Below, piece after piece: positions 26,122 to 34,176 of a DNA stretch of 64,000 nucleotides. The DNA is from Anaerolineae bacterium (lineage in GTDB: Bacteria; Chloroflexota; Anaerolineae; Promineifilales; Promineifilaceae), in NCBI GenBank assembly GCA_007123775.1, contig SLGK01000027.1, forward strand, positions 40,495 through 104,494, given 5' to 3'. The notes under the pieces were generated by a model, which saw nothing but the letters and a program-made list of their open reading frames with translations, searched no databases and was not told the origin of the DNA. The stretch's first letter is position 1. Each line of letters opens with the position of its first letter. A program made the translations under genes and the position numbers.

Positions 26122-26212
26122 AACGTAAAACGTGAAACGTAAAACGTAATGAGTGAAAACCAACCCATTACGTTTTACGCATTACGTTTTACGCAATACG
26201 CAATACGCCCTC
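26115..26212. repeat. ACGTTTTACG-type intergenic hairpin element
   Basis: Four or more forward units of the CGTAAAA type (overlapping the stop of the preceding gene), a centre, then CATTACGTTTTACGCATTAC and further inverse units. It can fold into a long stem-loop. The etfB ribosome binding site GGAGG follows 24 bp later. Confidence 0.65.
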
Positions 26213-26246
26213 CCTCCCCAAACCCTACACATTTGGAGGTATTTAC

Positions 26247-27047
26247 ATGAAAGTCGTTGTTTGTACCAAACAGACGCCCAGCACAACGGCCGTTTTCACC
26301 GTCGAAAATGGCCAGGTGAGCTGGAGCGACCCCAGCGGCGATAAGCCCAACGTGGTCAACCCCTGGGACGAATATGCCATCGAAGAAGCCATCCGCCTGA
26401 CCGAAAATCATGGCGCTACCGAAGCCATCGCCCTCACCGTCGGCGCACCCGAAGCCGACGAAGCCCTCAAGACCTGCCTGGCTATGGGCTGCTCCCAGGC
26501 CATTCGCGTCACCGACGAAGCCTTTTTCGGCTCCGACACACTGGGCACGGCTCGCATTTTAGCCGCCGCTATCAACAAAGTGAGCGACGTGCAAGTCGCC
26601 CTCTTCGGCAAACAGGCCATTGATGGGGATAGCGGTCATACGGCCGTGCAGGTGGCCCGCAAATTGGGCTGGACGCCGCTGACCTACGTTTCTGAAATCA
26701 AATCCATTGGCGATGGCCAGATTACCGTTGAGCGACTGGTCGAAGACGGCAAGGAGACCGTAACGGCCAACCTGCCCGTCGTTATCAGCGTCGTCAAGGA
26801 GATCAACGAGCCGCGCTATCCTTCCTTTATGGGCATTCGCAAGGCCAGCCGGGCCACCATCCCCACCTGGTCCGCTGCCGATCTGGAGATCGAAGGGAGC
26901 TATGGGGCCACGGCTAAAAAAGCGGATTGGTCCGACGTCTACCCCATCCCCCCGCGTGAAGGCAGCGTAGAGATTATTGAAGCAGAAACGGTAGAAGAGC
27001 AGGTCCGCCTCCTGGTTGATAGATTATTTGAGGAGAAGGTAATATGA
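26247..27047 (+). CDS. etfB: Electron transfer flavoprotein beta subunit
   Basis: 266 residues. MKVVVCTKQTPSTTAVF and NVVNPWDEYAIEEAIRL are standard EtfB openings. LFGKQAIDGDSGHTAVQVAR is the AMP/FAD-binding signature, and PVVISVVKEINEPRYPSFMG follows. EtfAB carries electrons from acyl-CoA dehydrogenases to the quinone pool. A clear ribosome binding site (TTTGGAGG) precedes the ATG. It overlaps etfA by ATGA, so the two subunits are made in step. Confidence 0.95.
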   Translation: MKVVVCTKQTPSTTAVFTVENGQVSWSDPSGDKPNVVNPWDEYAIEEAIRLTENHGATEAIALTVGAPEADEALKTCLAMGCSQAIRVTDEAFFGSDTLGTARILAAAINKVSDVQVALFGKQAIDGDSGHTAVQVARKLGWTPLTYVSEIKSIGDGQITVERLVEDGKETVTANLPVVISVVKEINEPRYPSFMGIRKASRATIPTWSAADLEIEGSYGATAKKADWSDVYPIPPREGSVEIIEAETVEEQVRLLVDRLFEEKVI

Positions 27048-28018
27048 ACGGCGTTTGGGTATGGATTGAGAATCGTAACGGCGAGATCATCGCCATCAGC
27101 AAAGAAGCAATCGGCGTGGCCCGTCGCGTGGCTGCTGAACTGGGCCAACCCCTCACCGCGCTCGTTTTTGGCCATGGGGTTAGCGGCGTGGCTGAGGCCG
27201 CCTTTAACCTGGGGGCCGATGCCGTCTTGGGGGCCGATGATGAAACGCTGGCCAACTTCCGCGTTGAGGCCTATGGGCCACTGCTGGCGCAACTAGTCCA
27301 CGAGCGAGAGCCAGCGGTGGTGCTGGCTGGAAAATCAACGCGGGGTAACGATCTGCTCGCCTGGACCTCGGCCGATCTGGATGCCGGTCTGGTAGGCGAC
27401 GCCATTGAGGTGAAGGTTGAAGACGGGACCGTGAAGATTACCCGGCCCGTTTATGCGGGTAAGCTGCTCTCGACCAGTTTTGTGACGGAAGGGGTGCAGT
27501 TTGTTTCGCTGCGCAGCCGGGCTTTTGCCGCCGCTGAGGAAACGGGTAAGCGTGGTGAGGCGGAATGGGTGGCAACGGCCGTTGCCGAAGGTGACATTCC
27601 CACCAAAATTACCGGCTTCGAGAGCAAAGAGGGTGACGTAAGCCTCACCGACGCCAGCATCATCGTCAGTGGTGGCCGTGGCGTGGGCGGTCCCGAAGGC
27701 TTTGAGCCAGTACGCGATTTGGCCAAAGTCCTGGGCGGGGCCGTGGGCGCGTCCCGGGCTACGGTAGACGCCGGCTGGATTCCCTACGACCACCAGGTGG
27801 GGCAGACGGGTAAGACAGTCAGCCCTGACCTCTACATTGCCTGCGGCATTAGCGGCGCTATCCAGCACCAGGCCGGTATGCGTACCGCTAAGGTGATTGT
27901 GGCCATTAACAAGGATGCCGACGCGCCCATTTTCAAACTGGCCCGCTATGGTGTTGTCAATGATTTGTTCAAAGTATTGCCGGCATTGACCGCAGAGTTT
28001 CGCAAGCGGCTGAGTTAA
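27044..28018 (+). CDS. etfA: Electron transfer flavoprotein alpha subunit
   Basis: 324 residues. The N-terminal domain opens MNGVWVWIENRNGEI, and the C-terminal FAD domain has IVSGGRGVGGPEGFEPVRDL, VDAGWIPYDHQVGQTGKTV and LYIACGISGAIQHQAGM, all standard EtfA motifs. It forms a heterodimer with EtfB encoded directly upstream and holds the redox-active FAD. Two consecutive hairpins follow the stop within 140 bp and probably end the transcript. Confidence 0.95.
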   Translation: MNGVWVWIENRNGEIIAISKEAIGVARRVAAELGQPLTALVFGHGVSGVAEAAFNLGADAVLGADDETLANFRVEAYGPLLAQLVHEREPAVVLAGKSTRGNDLLAWTSADLDAGLVGDAIEVKVEDGTVKITRPVYAGKLLSTSFVTEGVQFVSLRSRAFAAAEETGKRGEAEWVATAVAEGDIPTKITGFESKEGDVSLTDASIIVSGGRGVGGPEGFEPVRDLAKVLGGAVGASRATVDAGWIPYDHQVGQTGKTVSPDLYIACGISGAIQHQAGMRTAKVIVAINKDADAPIFKLARYGVVNDLFKVLPALTAEFRKRLS

Positions 28019-28062
28019 ACAGTCGCCGCTTGTTGGTCATTAGAAAACAGGCAATAAGGTGA

Positions 28063-28160
28063 AGCCGGTTCCAATCGGAATCGGCTGTTGCAAAAAAGGA
28101 AACGCGCTGATTGGTGGTTTGGTTGGCAAAACCAGACCTGCCTGAGCGCGTTTCTTTGTT
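28063..28160 (+). terminator. Double hairpin downstream of etfA
   Basis: First stem AGCCGGTTCC (28063-28072) with GGAATCGGCT (28077-28086), 4-base loop and one G-T pair. Second stem GAAACGCGCT (28099-28108) with AGCGCGTTTC (28145-28154), followed by TTTGTTCTT. The second fits an intrinsic terminator for the etf operon; its T-tract is interrupted. Confidence 0.5.
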
Positions 28161-28312
28161 CTTGCCTCCGTGCCGCACACGATAACGAGATTGCCGTGAC
28201 ACAACCTGTCGTAATTGGCCGTGGCCACTTGACACAGTAGAACGCATGTGCTAAATTTATAACCAGCAACGGCAAGACCTCCTTCCCCCCCCTCTTCCCT
28301 CCCCTTTCTAAT

Positions 28313-28354
28313 GGAGCTGGTAAGCGCGACCCTTACCAGCTCCTCCTCTTTTCT
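28313..28354 (+). terminator. 12-bp perfect inverted repeat with T-rich tail
   Basis: GGAGCTGGTAAG (28313-28324), 7-base loop, CTTACCAGCTCC (28332-28343), then TCCTCTTTTCTT. It lies 80 bp upstream of the DUF368 gene, so it could be a second terminator or a leader attenuator. The interval 28019-28433 shows no gene on either strand that I would support. Confidence 0.5.
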
Positions 28355-28433
28355 TAGCCCGCTACATTTTTCAAGAGACTGATGTATAATTCCCAACTTG
28401 ATTTGACCACATCATGAACAAAGGAATTAACGT

Positions 28434-29438
28434 ATGCAAGAATCAGTTACACCACAGTCGGCCGAGGCGGAAACGGCCGAACGCAGTCTGCTTGATTACG
28501 GGGGTATTATGCTGCGCGGCGTCTGTATGGGCGCGTCTGACATCGTGCCCGGCGTCTCCGGCGGCACCATGGCCTTTATCCTGGGCATTTACGAAGAGCT
28601 GATCCAGTCGATTCGGGCTGTGGGCCAGCGCCCTTTTCTCCAGGCCCTCTTCCGCTTTCGTATCAAAGAAATGTTCCAAATTCTCAACTGGCAATTTCTG
28701 CTGGCCGTGGCTACCGGCATTTTGCTGGCCATCTTCACCCTTTCGCAGGGCCTCGAATGGCTGCTGATCAACCATCCCATCGTCATCTGGAGCTTCTTCT
28801 TTGGCCTGGTGTTGGCCTCCGTCTACGTCGTTAGCAAACGGATCGACAACTGGACCCCCGGCCTGATCATGCTGCTGGTAGTCGGTACGCTGGGGGCCTA
28901 CCTGCTGGTCGGCCTGGTCCCCGTGCAAACGCCCGAAGATTGGTGGTTTCTTATTCTCAGCGGGGCACTGGCTATCTGCGCCATGATCCTGCCTGGTATT
29001 TCTGGCGCGTTTATTTTGGTGCTGCTGGGTAAATACCAGTTTATTCTGAGCGCGGTCAACCAGCGGGATATAGTCAGCATCGCCCTGGTGGGCATCGGCG
29101 CCGTCATTGGCCTGATCACCTTCGCCCAGATACTCGGCTGGTTGTTCAAGCGCTACCACAACATGATGGTGGCCCTGCTCACCGGCTTGATGCTGGGCAG
29201 CCTGCGCCGCGTCTGGCCCTGGAAAGAGGACGTGTCCTGGCTGCAAGACGGCGTGGGCATGTACGTGCTGGACAGCCACGGCGACCGCATTGTCACCCAG
29301 CAACTCAACATGCTGCCCGACCTCTCCAGCAGCGCCGGGTTGACCGAATTTGGTATTGCCATCCTGTTGTTTAGCGTGGGCCTGGGGGCCATTTTGCTGC
29401 TAGACCGGCTGGCAGGAGACAGGCTACAAACAACATGA
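28434..29438 (+). CDS. DUF368 membrane protein, PopT-type undecaprenyl-phosphate transporter
   Basis: 334-residue polytopic protein with about 8-10 membrane segments. The DUF368 signature is GGIMLRGVCMGASDIVPG, then VSGGTMAFILGIYEELI; the internal repeat LILSGALAICAMILPGISGA, continuing FILVLLGKYQF, is the matching half. DUF368 proteins have been shown in other bacteria to return polyprenyl phosphate carriers across the membrane (PopT). That role fits a cell making much lipid-linked glycan, as the nearby glycosyltransferase island implies. The ATG comes after AAGGAATT and overlaps nothing; the stop overlaps the HAD gene by ATGA. Confidence 0.9.
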   Translation: MQESVTPQSAEAETAERSLLDYGGIMLRGVCMGASDIVPGVSGGTMAFILGIYEELIQSIRAVGQRPFLQALFRFRIKEMFQILNWQFLLAVATGILLAIFTLSQGLEWLLINHPIVIWSFFFGLVLASVYVVSKRIDNWTPGLIMLLVVGTLGAYLLVGLVPVQTPEDWWFLILSGALAICAMILPGISGAFILVLLGKYQFILSAVNQRDIVSIALVGIGAVIGLITFAQILGWLFKRYHNMMVALLTGLMLGSLRRVWPWKEDVSWLQDGVGMYVLDSHGDRIVTQQLNMLPDLSSSAGLTEFGIAILLFSVGLGAILLLDRLAGDRLQTT

Positions 29439-30202
29439 GCCGCCGTATTGAGGCCGTTATTTTTGACTTTGACGACACGCTGATCGATTGGTCGGCCGTT
29501 GGCGAAAGTTTTGAGGTCGTGGTGCGACCCCATCTGGATAAGCTGCGGACGCATCTGGTCCAACTGGGCCACCCCGTGCCCGCTGGTGACCACTTCGCCG
29601 CCACCTATCGCCAAATTATCATTAGCGCGTGGGATAGGGCCAAGAAAACCTGGCGCAGTGTACGTTTTGATAACTGTCTGCACGAACTTTTTACTCGGAG
29701 TGGTCTCGACGCTGCTGCTATAGACCTGGATGCCGCCATGCGGGCTTATGATTGGCGGCCAATTCCCAACGTAGTGCTGTATGATGACACGTTGACGGTG
29801 CTGCAAACGCTGCGCCGCCAAAATTATAAGCTTGGGCTGGTGACAAACTCCATGCTGCCCATGTGGATGCGTGATATTGAGCTAGAAGCGTATGGGCTGC
29901 TGCCCTTGTTTGATGCCCGGTTGACCTCTGGTGATGCCGGCTACATCAAGCCCCATACCGCTATCTACGAGCGGATTCTGGACTTGCTAGAAACAAGCGC
30001 AGAACGGGCCGTTTTTGTGGGTGACCGTCCCCAAAACGACATCGCCGGGGCCAACGCCAGCGGCCTGACCAGCGTCTTGATGGATCCACCCCATCTCAAC
30101 CACAAGCTGGACGACGTACAGCCAGATTACACCATCACCCAGTTATCGGAGTTGCTACCGCTTTTAGCAGAGCTAGAGTGTAGAGATAGAGATAGAGTGT
30201 AG
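29435..30202 (+). CDS. HAD-superfamily hydrolase
   Basis: 255 residues. Motif I DFDDTLIDW (nucleophile Asp and acid/base Asp), motif II LVTNSM, a conserved Lys in GYIKPHTAIYERIL, and motif IV FVGDRPQNDIAGANASG place it with phosphoglycolate phosphatase-like HAD enzymes acting on a small phosphorylated metabolite. It overlaps the DUF368 gene by ATGA. The last eight residues (CRDRDRV and neighbours) and the stop are encoded by the 19-bp tandem repeat downstream, so the original C-terminus has probably been replaced. Confidence 0.88.
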   Translation: MSRRIEAVIFDFDDTLIDWSAVGESFEVVVRPHLDKLRTHLVQLGHPVPAGDHFAATYRQIIISAWDRAKKTWRSVRFDNCLHELFTRSGLDAAAIDLDAAMRAYDWRPIPNVVLYDDTLTVLQTLRRQNYKLGLVTNSMLPMWMRDIELEAYGLLPLFDARLTSGDAGYIKPHTAIYERILDLLETSAERAVFVGDRPQNDIAGANASGLTSVLMDPPHLNHKLDDVQPDYTITQLSELLPLLAELECRDRDRV

Positions 30203-30282
30203 AGATAGAGATAGAGTGTAGAGATAGAGATAGAGTCAAGTCTCTACACTCTACACTCCGTACTCTACACTCCATACTCAGG
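30175..30282. repeat. Three 19-bp tandem units plus TCTACACTC inverse arm
   Basis: AGAGTGTAGAGATAGAGAT is repeated exactly three times (30175-30193, 30194-30212, 30213-30231), then an inverse arm CTCTACACTCTACACTCCG with related units. The left part encodes the end of the HAD protein. The right part runs to the CAGGAG ribosome binding site of the next gene. Same family as 23817-23906. Confidence 0.75.
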
Positions 30283-30290
30283 AGATACCT

Positions 30291-31175
30291 ATGGACAAGC
30301 CCGGACGGAATGACCCTTGTTATTGTGGCAGTGGCGAGAAGTATAAGAAGTGCCACATGAAAATTGATCAGGAAAAAGAGAAAGAGACGCGCCAGTTGAA
30401 GGCGGCGGGCCAATATCTGCGCCTGGACCTGATGCGCTTTGCTCGTGATGAGCGGTTTGCCGCTGCCTTTGCCGCTGCCCTGCCTATCTATTGGAACGAC
30501 TATTATGATTTGGAAAGTGCCGATGAGATGGGGCAGGATGAGGCGATGCGCTTTTTTGACTGGTTTGTGTTTGATTTTATTCCAGCCGAGCATGGCGTAA
30601 CGGCTGAATCCATCATCACCCAATTGGAAAAAGAGGTAGAAATCAGCCTGCCCGACCGCCGCCTCATCGAAATCTACCACGAAGAGAAGTTGGACGACCT
30701 TTCCCGCTACCAGCAGACCGTGATCACCGACTGGCTCCAGGCCGAACCGGCCGGCGTCTACGAGTTGCGGAGTTACAAAGGTCAGCTTCTCCAGGTGGCA
30801 GACTACCTCACCGGCGAGCCGTATGAGGTGTACGAGGGCGGCGGGCGCGGTTTGGTGGAAATTGGCGAGCTAATTCTGACGCGGCTGGTTCCCGTAGCCG
30901 GGCAGTTGGAGTTAAGCACCACCGCTGGCTACCTGCCGGCCGCCGAGATTGGTGACTTGAAAGAGAAGATGTTGGCAGCAAAAACGGCCGATCTCGAACA
31001 ACACCCCGACGCCAGCCACCAGGACTTCATACGCCGCCACAACCACCTGCTGGTCCACCACGCGCTGGAACAGGCCAAAGCCCAGGGCCGCCCGCCCGTC
31101 ACCCGCCTGGACCCCAACCCCACCGATAAAATCAAGCGCAAAATGGTAGCGGGTCTTAAGAAAAAGTTGCTCTAA
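30291..31175 (+). CDS. SEC-C motif protein
   Basis: 294 residues. The N-terminus DKPGRNDPCYCGSGEKYKKC then H is a SEC-C zinc-binding motif (CxC...C-H), as at the SecA C-terminus; in other proteins it is found beside varied domains. The rest is mainly helical and acidic, with a middle segment LQVADYLTGEPYEVYEGGG of unknown meaning. Probably cytosolic. The ATG follows CAGGAGATACCT. Its stop abuts another intergenic repeat. Function unknown. Confidence 0.8.
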   Translation: MDKPGRNDPCYCGSGEKYKKCHMKIDQEKEKETRQLKAAGQYLRLDLMRFARDERFAAAFAAALPIYWNDYYDLESADEMGQDEAMRFFDWFVFDFIPAEHGVTAESIITQLEKEVEISLPDRRLIEIYHEEKLDDLSRYQQTVITDWLQAEPAGVYELRSYKGQLLQVADYLTGEPYEVYEGGGRGLVEIGELILTRLVPVAGQLELSTTAGYLPAAEIGDLKEKMLAAKTADLEQHPDASHQDFIRRHNHLLVHHALEQAKAQGRPPVTRLDPNPTDKIKRKMVAGLKKKLL

Positions 31176-31226
31176 AGCGTAAAACGTAAGCGTCTGATCA
31201 TTACGCTTTACGTTTTACGTTCCACG
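31173..31226. repeat. ACGTTTTACG-type intergenic hairpin element
   Basis: Begins in the stop codon of the SEC-C gene: TAAAGCGTAAAACGTAAGCG, an 8-base centre, then CATTACGCTTTACGTTTTAC. The two arms pair almost perfectly and occupy the whole gap before aroA. Confidence 0.65.
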
Positions 31227-31232
31227 AACCCC

Positions 31233-32549
31233 ATGAAACTACTCGTCCGCCCCCAAAAAACGCCGCTGCGCGGCACCATCAGCGTACCTGGCGACAAATC
31301 GATCAGCCACCGCGCCATTATGCTGGCGGCCCTGGCCGACGGCACCAGCCTGATTCGCAACTGGCTGCCGGCCGGGGACACGATTGCCACCCTGGAAGCG
31401 TTTCGTGCCCTGGGTGTGCCTATCCTGGTTGACGAAAAATCACCCCAGGCGTGGGATTTGCAAATTGAGGGGCGCGGGCTGTACGGTCTGCAACCGCCGC
31501 CCGCCGCGCTGGACTGCCGCAACGCCGGCACCTGTATGCGGCTGCTGGCCGGGATTTTGGCGGGGCAGTCGTTTGCCTCGGTGCTGGACGGCTCGCCCCA
31601 ACTGCGTCAACGGCCGATGCGCCGCATTACCGATCCCCTCAGCCAGATGGGGGCCATCATTCGGGCCATCGACGGCAAGGCTCCCCTCACCATTGAACCG
31701 GCCGCGCTGCGGGCCGTTGATTTTGAGATGCGCGTGGCCAGTGCCCAGGTCAAAAGCGCCCTGCTGCTGGCGGGATTGTACGCCGATGGTCCCACCAGCG
31801 TTTGCCAGCCCGGCCCGGCCCGTGACCATACCGAGCGGATGCTGCAAGCGATGGGCGTGAAGATTACCACGCTGGGCAACTGGATCACCATTCAGCCGCC
31901 TGACGTCCCGCTGCGTCCGCTGGACCTGACCGTACCGGGCGACATATCCTCAGCCGCCTTTCCGCTGGTGGCGGCGGCTATTGTGCCCCATTCGGAAGTC
32001 ACCATTACTAACGTGGGCTATAACCAGACGCGCACCGGCCTGCTGGACGCGCTGCAAGCCATGGGGGCTGAAATCGAGGTGACGGATGAACGAGTGACGG
32101 GGGGTGAAACGGCCGTTTCCCTCATCATCCGCTTTTCAGAGCTACACCCCACCAGCGTCAGCGGCGATACCGTTGTGCGCGGCATCGACGAGTTCCCCAT
32201 CTGGGCCGTGGCCGCGACCCAGGCCGCTGGCGCCAGCCGCGTCAGCGACGCTGCCGAGCTGCGCGTCAAAGAAGTAGACCGCATTGGCGTTCTGGCGGGG
32301 GAGTTACGCAAGCTGGGGGCCACCATTGATGAACAGCCCGATGGTTTTACGGTACACGGCCCTGCCCGCCTGTACAGCGCCGAAGTAGACAGCCACGACG
32401 ACCACCGGCTGGCTATGTCGCTGGCCGTGGCCGGGCTGGTGACGCACGGCCCGACGCTGGTTCACGACGCCCGCTGCGCCGCCGACAGCTTTCCCGGCTT
32501 CGTCACCACCATGCAACAGCTTGGGGCCAGTATGGCCTGGCACGACTAA
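31233..32549 (+). CDS. aroA: 3-phosphoshikimate 1-carboxyvinyltransferase (EPSP synthase)
   Basis: 438 residues, the usual length. It transfers enolpyruvate from PEP to shikimate 3-phosphate, the sixth step of the shikimate pathway. Motifs: SVPGDKSISHRAIMLAALAD (PEP and shikimate binding), DCRNAGTCMRLLAG, GSPQLRQRPMRRI, and DSHDDHRLAMSLAVAG near the C-terminus. No other aro gene is nearby. It converges on the lipoprotein gene at 32573, with only 23 bp between. Confidence 0.96.
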   Translation: MKLLVRPQKTPLRGTISVPGDKSISHRAIMLAALADGTSLIRNWLPAGDTIATLEAFRALGVPILVDEKSPQAWDLQIEGRGLYGLQPPPAALDCRNAGTCMRLLAGILAGQSFASVLDGSPQLRQRPMRRITDPLSQMGAIIRAIDGKAPLTIEPAALRAVDFEMRVASAQVKSALLLAGLYADGPTSVCQPGPARDHTERMLQAMGVKITTLGNWITIQPPDVPLRPLDLTVPGDISSAAFPLVAAAIVPHSEVTITNVGYNQTRTGLLDALQAMGAEIEVTDERVTGGETAVSLIIRFSELHPTSVSGDTVVRGIDEFPIWAVAATQAAGASRVSDAAELRVKEVDRIGVLAGELRKLGATIDEQPDGFTVHGPARLYSAEVDSHDDHRLAMSLAVAGLVTHGPTLVHDARCAADSFPGFVTTMQQLGASMAWHD

Positions 32550-32572
32550 TCACGGCAGACTTAACCCAGTCG

Positions 32573-34006
32573 CTAATTACCGCTATCTTCCAACAACACC
32601 CGCAGTCCGCTAATCGCCTGCGGATCGGTGAGCAGCCAGCGAGCCAGGTCATCGTGGGTCAGCGAGCGTCGCCATTCCTGGTAGGTGGCCTGGGGCAGGT
32701 TGCGGAAGAAGAGAGCCACCACCACCAATCCCCCCTGGCCGCGCGGCGAGGCGTAGTAGACGCTGTTGAGAATGCCGGGCAGGGAGCCATTTTTGTAGCC
32801 GACCATGTGAAACAATTCCTGGTTGATGGGGAAGACCTCCAGTGGCCACTCCATATAGCGGCGAGCCAGGAAGCTGGCGTAGGGATCGCCGATCTGCTCC
32901 TGGGCGATGAGGGCCATCAGGTGGGCATAGTCGCGGGCGCTGCCCTGAGCGTTCAGGTTCTCGCTAAACAGGCTCTGGTCCTGCCAGGTGGGGCGGCGGT
33001 TGCGCTGGAACCAGCGACCTTCGTCGATCCGAAACTGTTCGCTGCTGCTGTAGGCTGCGGTCAGGTCCATCACCGCCTGGCCGTACAGCGCCGGGTCGTT
33101 GATGAGAGCCTGGATCGCGCTCTGGTTGTCCACGGTGCGGGTGTGGTTGGAGATGAGCAGGAATTGGCCCAGAAAAGGGCAGGGAGCGGTCTGGCTGGTA
33201 AGGCCGAGACGCACGGCCGTTTCCTCAATCACTTCCTGGCCCAGCCGCATATGGAGGTAGTCGGTGGCCGAGTTGCTGCTGTGGCGAATCATCATCCAGG
33301 GCAGCTCTTCCAGGGGCACGGCCGGCGGGTCCTGGCCCACCAGCCGCCGTTCGGTCAGCTCTTGCAGCGAGCGGGGGTGGGAGCGCAGGTCGGAGCCGGG
33401 TAGAAAATATTGTTCCAGATCGGCGACGGGAACCCAACTGCTAGGGTCTAAACGGCCGTCGCTCACCGCCTCCACATACGCCACCAGATGGATCAACTTG
33501 ACCACCGAGGCCAACGGCATGGGCACGTCGGCGTTGAGGTAAAGCCCCTGCGCCTCCTGGCCCACGCGGAAGGCGACCAGCCCCACATCGCCGGGATGGG
33601 CCAGCAGATGGGCCAGCGCCGGCCGGACCTCTTCGGGTACGTTCAAATGATCGGGCCAGGTGGGGTTAACGGCCGTTGTCGGGGGGGCAAGCTGTGGCGA
33701 TACCAGCGGCAGTCGCACCCCACAGCCCGTTGCTGCCAGATTAAGGCTGGGCACCAGGGTAGCGGGGGCAATGGTGGGTGAAGGGGTGGGCGGCGCGGCC
33801 GTGGCCGTGGCGGTTGGCTCAATGACCGGGGCCAGGGTGGGTGTATCAACGGGGGCCACAAATTCGGCCGTTGCCGTTATGCCGACCGCCGCCGCAGACG
33901 ATGACCCGGAACTTTGTTCGACCGATGGGTTGGTAGCAGTGCAGGCCACGACCAGCAGCACCACCAGCAGATAAGGGCAACGATACCACAAACGCAACGC
34001 TTTCAT
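32573..34006 (-). CDS. Class A beta-lactamase-like serine hydrolase lipoprotein
   Basis: 477 residues from ATG 34006, which gives a normal lipoprotein signal (leader ending LLVVLLVVAC); the frame extends to 34045 but that part lies in a palindrome. A Pro/Thr/Ala linker follows (about 20-105). The catalytic domain has MPLASVVKLIHLVAYVEAV (SxxK nucleophile), IRHSSNSATDYL (SxN region) and MVGYKNGSLPG (KTG-like box with Asn for Thr). These are the three penicillin-recognising signatures. It may be a beta-lactamase or a D-Ala peptidase-like enzyme on the outer face of the membrane. No resistance phenotype can be inferred. Confidence 0.82.
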   Translation of the reverse strand: MKALRLWYRCPYLLVVLLVVACTATNPSVEQSSGSSSAAAVGITATAEFVAPVDTPTLAPVIEPTATATAAPPTPSPTIAPATLVPSLNLAATGCGVRLPLVSPQLAPPTTAVNPTWPDHLNVPEEVRPALAHLLAHPGDVGLVAFRVGQEAQGLYLNADVPMPLASVVKLIHLVAYVEAVSDGRLDPSSWVPVADLEQYFLPGSDLRSHPRSLQELTERRLVGQDPPAVPLEELPWMMIRHSSNSATDYLHMRLGQEVIEETAVRLGLTSQTAPCPFLGQFLLISNHTRTVDNQSAIQALINDPALYGQAVMDLTAAYSSSEQFRIDEGRWFQRNRRPTWQDQSLFSENLNAQGSARDYAHLMALIAQEQIGDPYASFLARRYMEWPLEVFPINQELFHMVGYKNGSLPGILNSVYYASPRGQGGLVVVALFFRNLPQATYQEWRRSLTHDDLARWLLTDPQAISGLRVLLEDSGN

Positions 34007-34019
34007 AAATTCTAAAAGC

Positions 34020-34176
34020 GTGAGGGACGAACCATCATCCCTCACGCCTCAACTGGGAATGGAATTCCCAGGCTAATATGGGAAGTACGCTAAAGCGTAC
34101 TGGTGGCCGAAACGCCAATAGTCTGCTTCAGTAGACTTGCCATATCAGCCGCCGAATTCCATTCGGTGGCGGCTGG
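34020..34176. repeat. Cluster of five short palindromes
   Basis: Between the two minus-strand genes: GTGAGGGA/TCCCTCAC (34020-34045), CTGGGAAT/ATTCCCAG (about 34051-34069), AGTACGCT/AGCGTACT (about 34082-34101), a GTCT/AGAC stem (about 34120-34137) and AGCCGCC/GGCGGCT around GAATTCCATTC (about 34147-34173). Each is a near-perfect stem with a short loop, and together they look like a mosaic REP element. Confidence 0.65.

Noticed and set aside
28015..28396. Overlapping minus-strand frames after etfA
   Set aside because: They lie over two hairpins and low-complexity pyrimidine-rich DNA, with no recognisable domain or ribosome binding site.
28443..29303. Minus-strand frame opposite the DUF368 gene
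   Set aside because: The plus strand has clear DUF368 signatures; the antisense product is Gln/Asp/His-rich nonsense.
23817..30282. CRISPR array
   Set aside because: The repeats are tandem or inverted without unique spacers of constant length, and no cas gene is present.
32654..33403. Plus-strand frame opposite the beta-lactamase-like gene
   Set aside because: The minus strand carries a lipobox and penicillin-recognising motifs; the plus frame has none.
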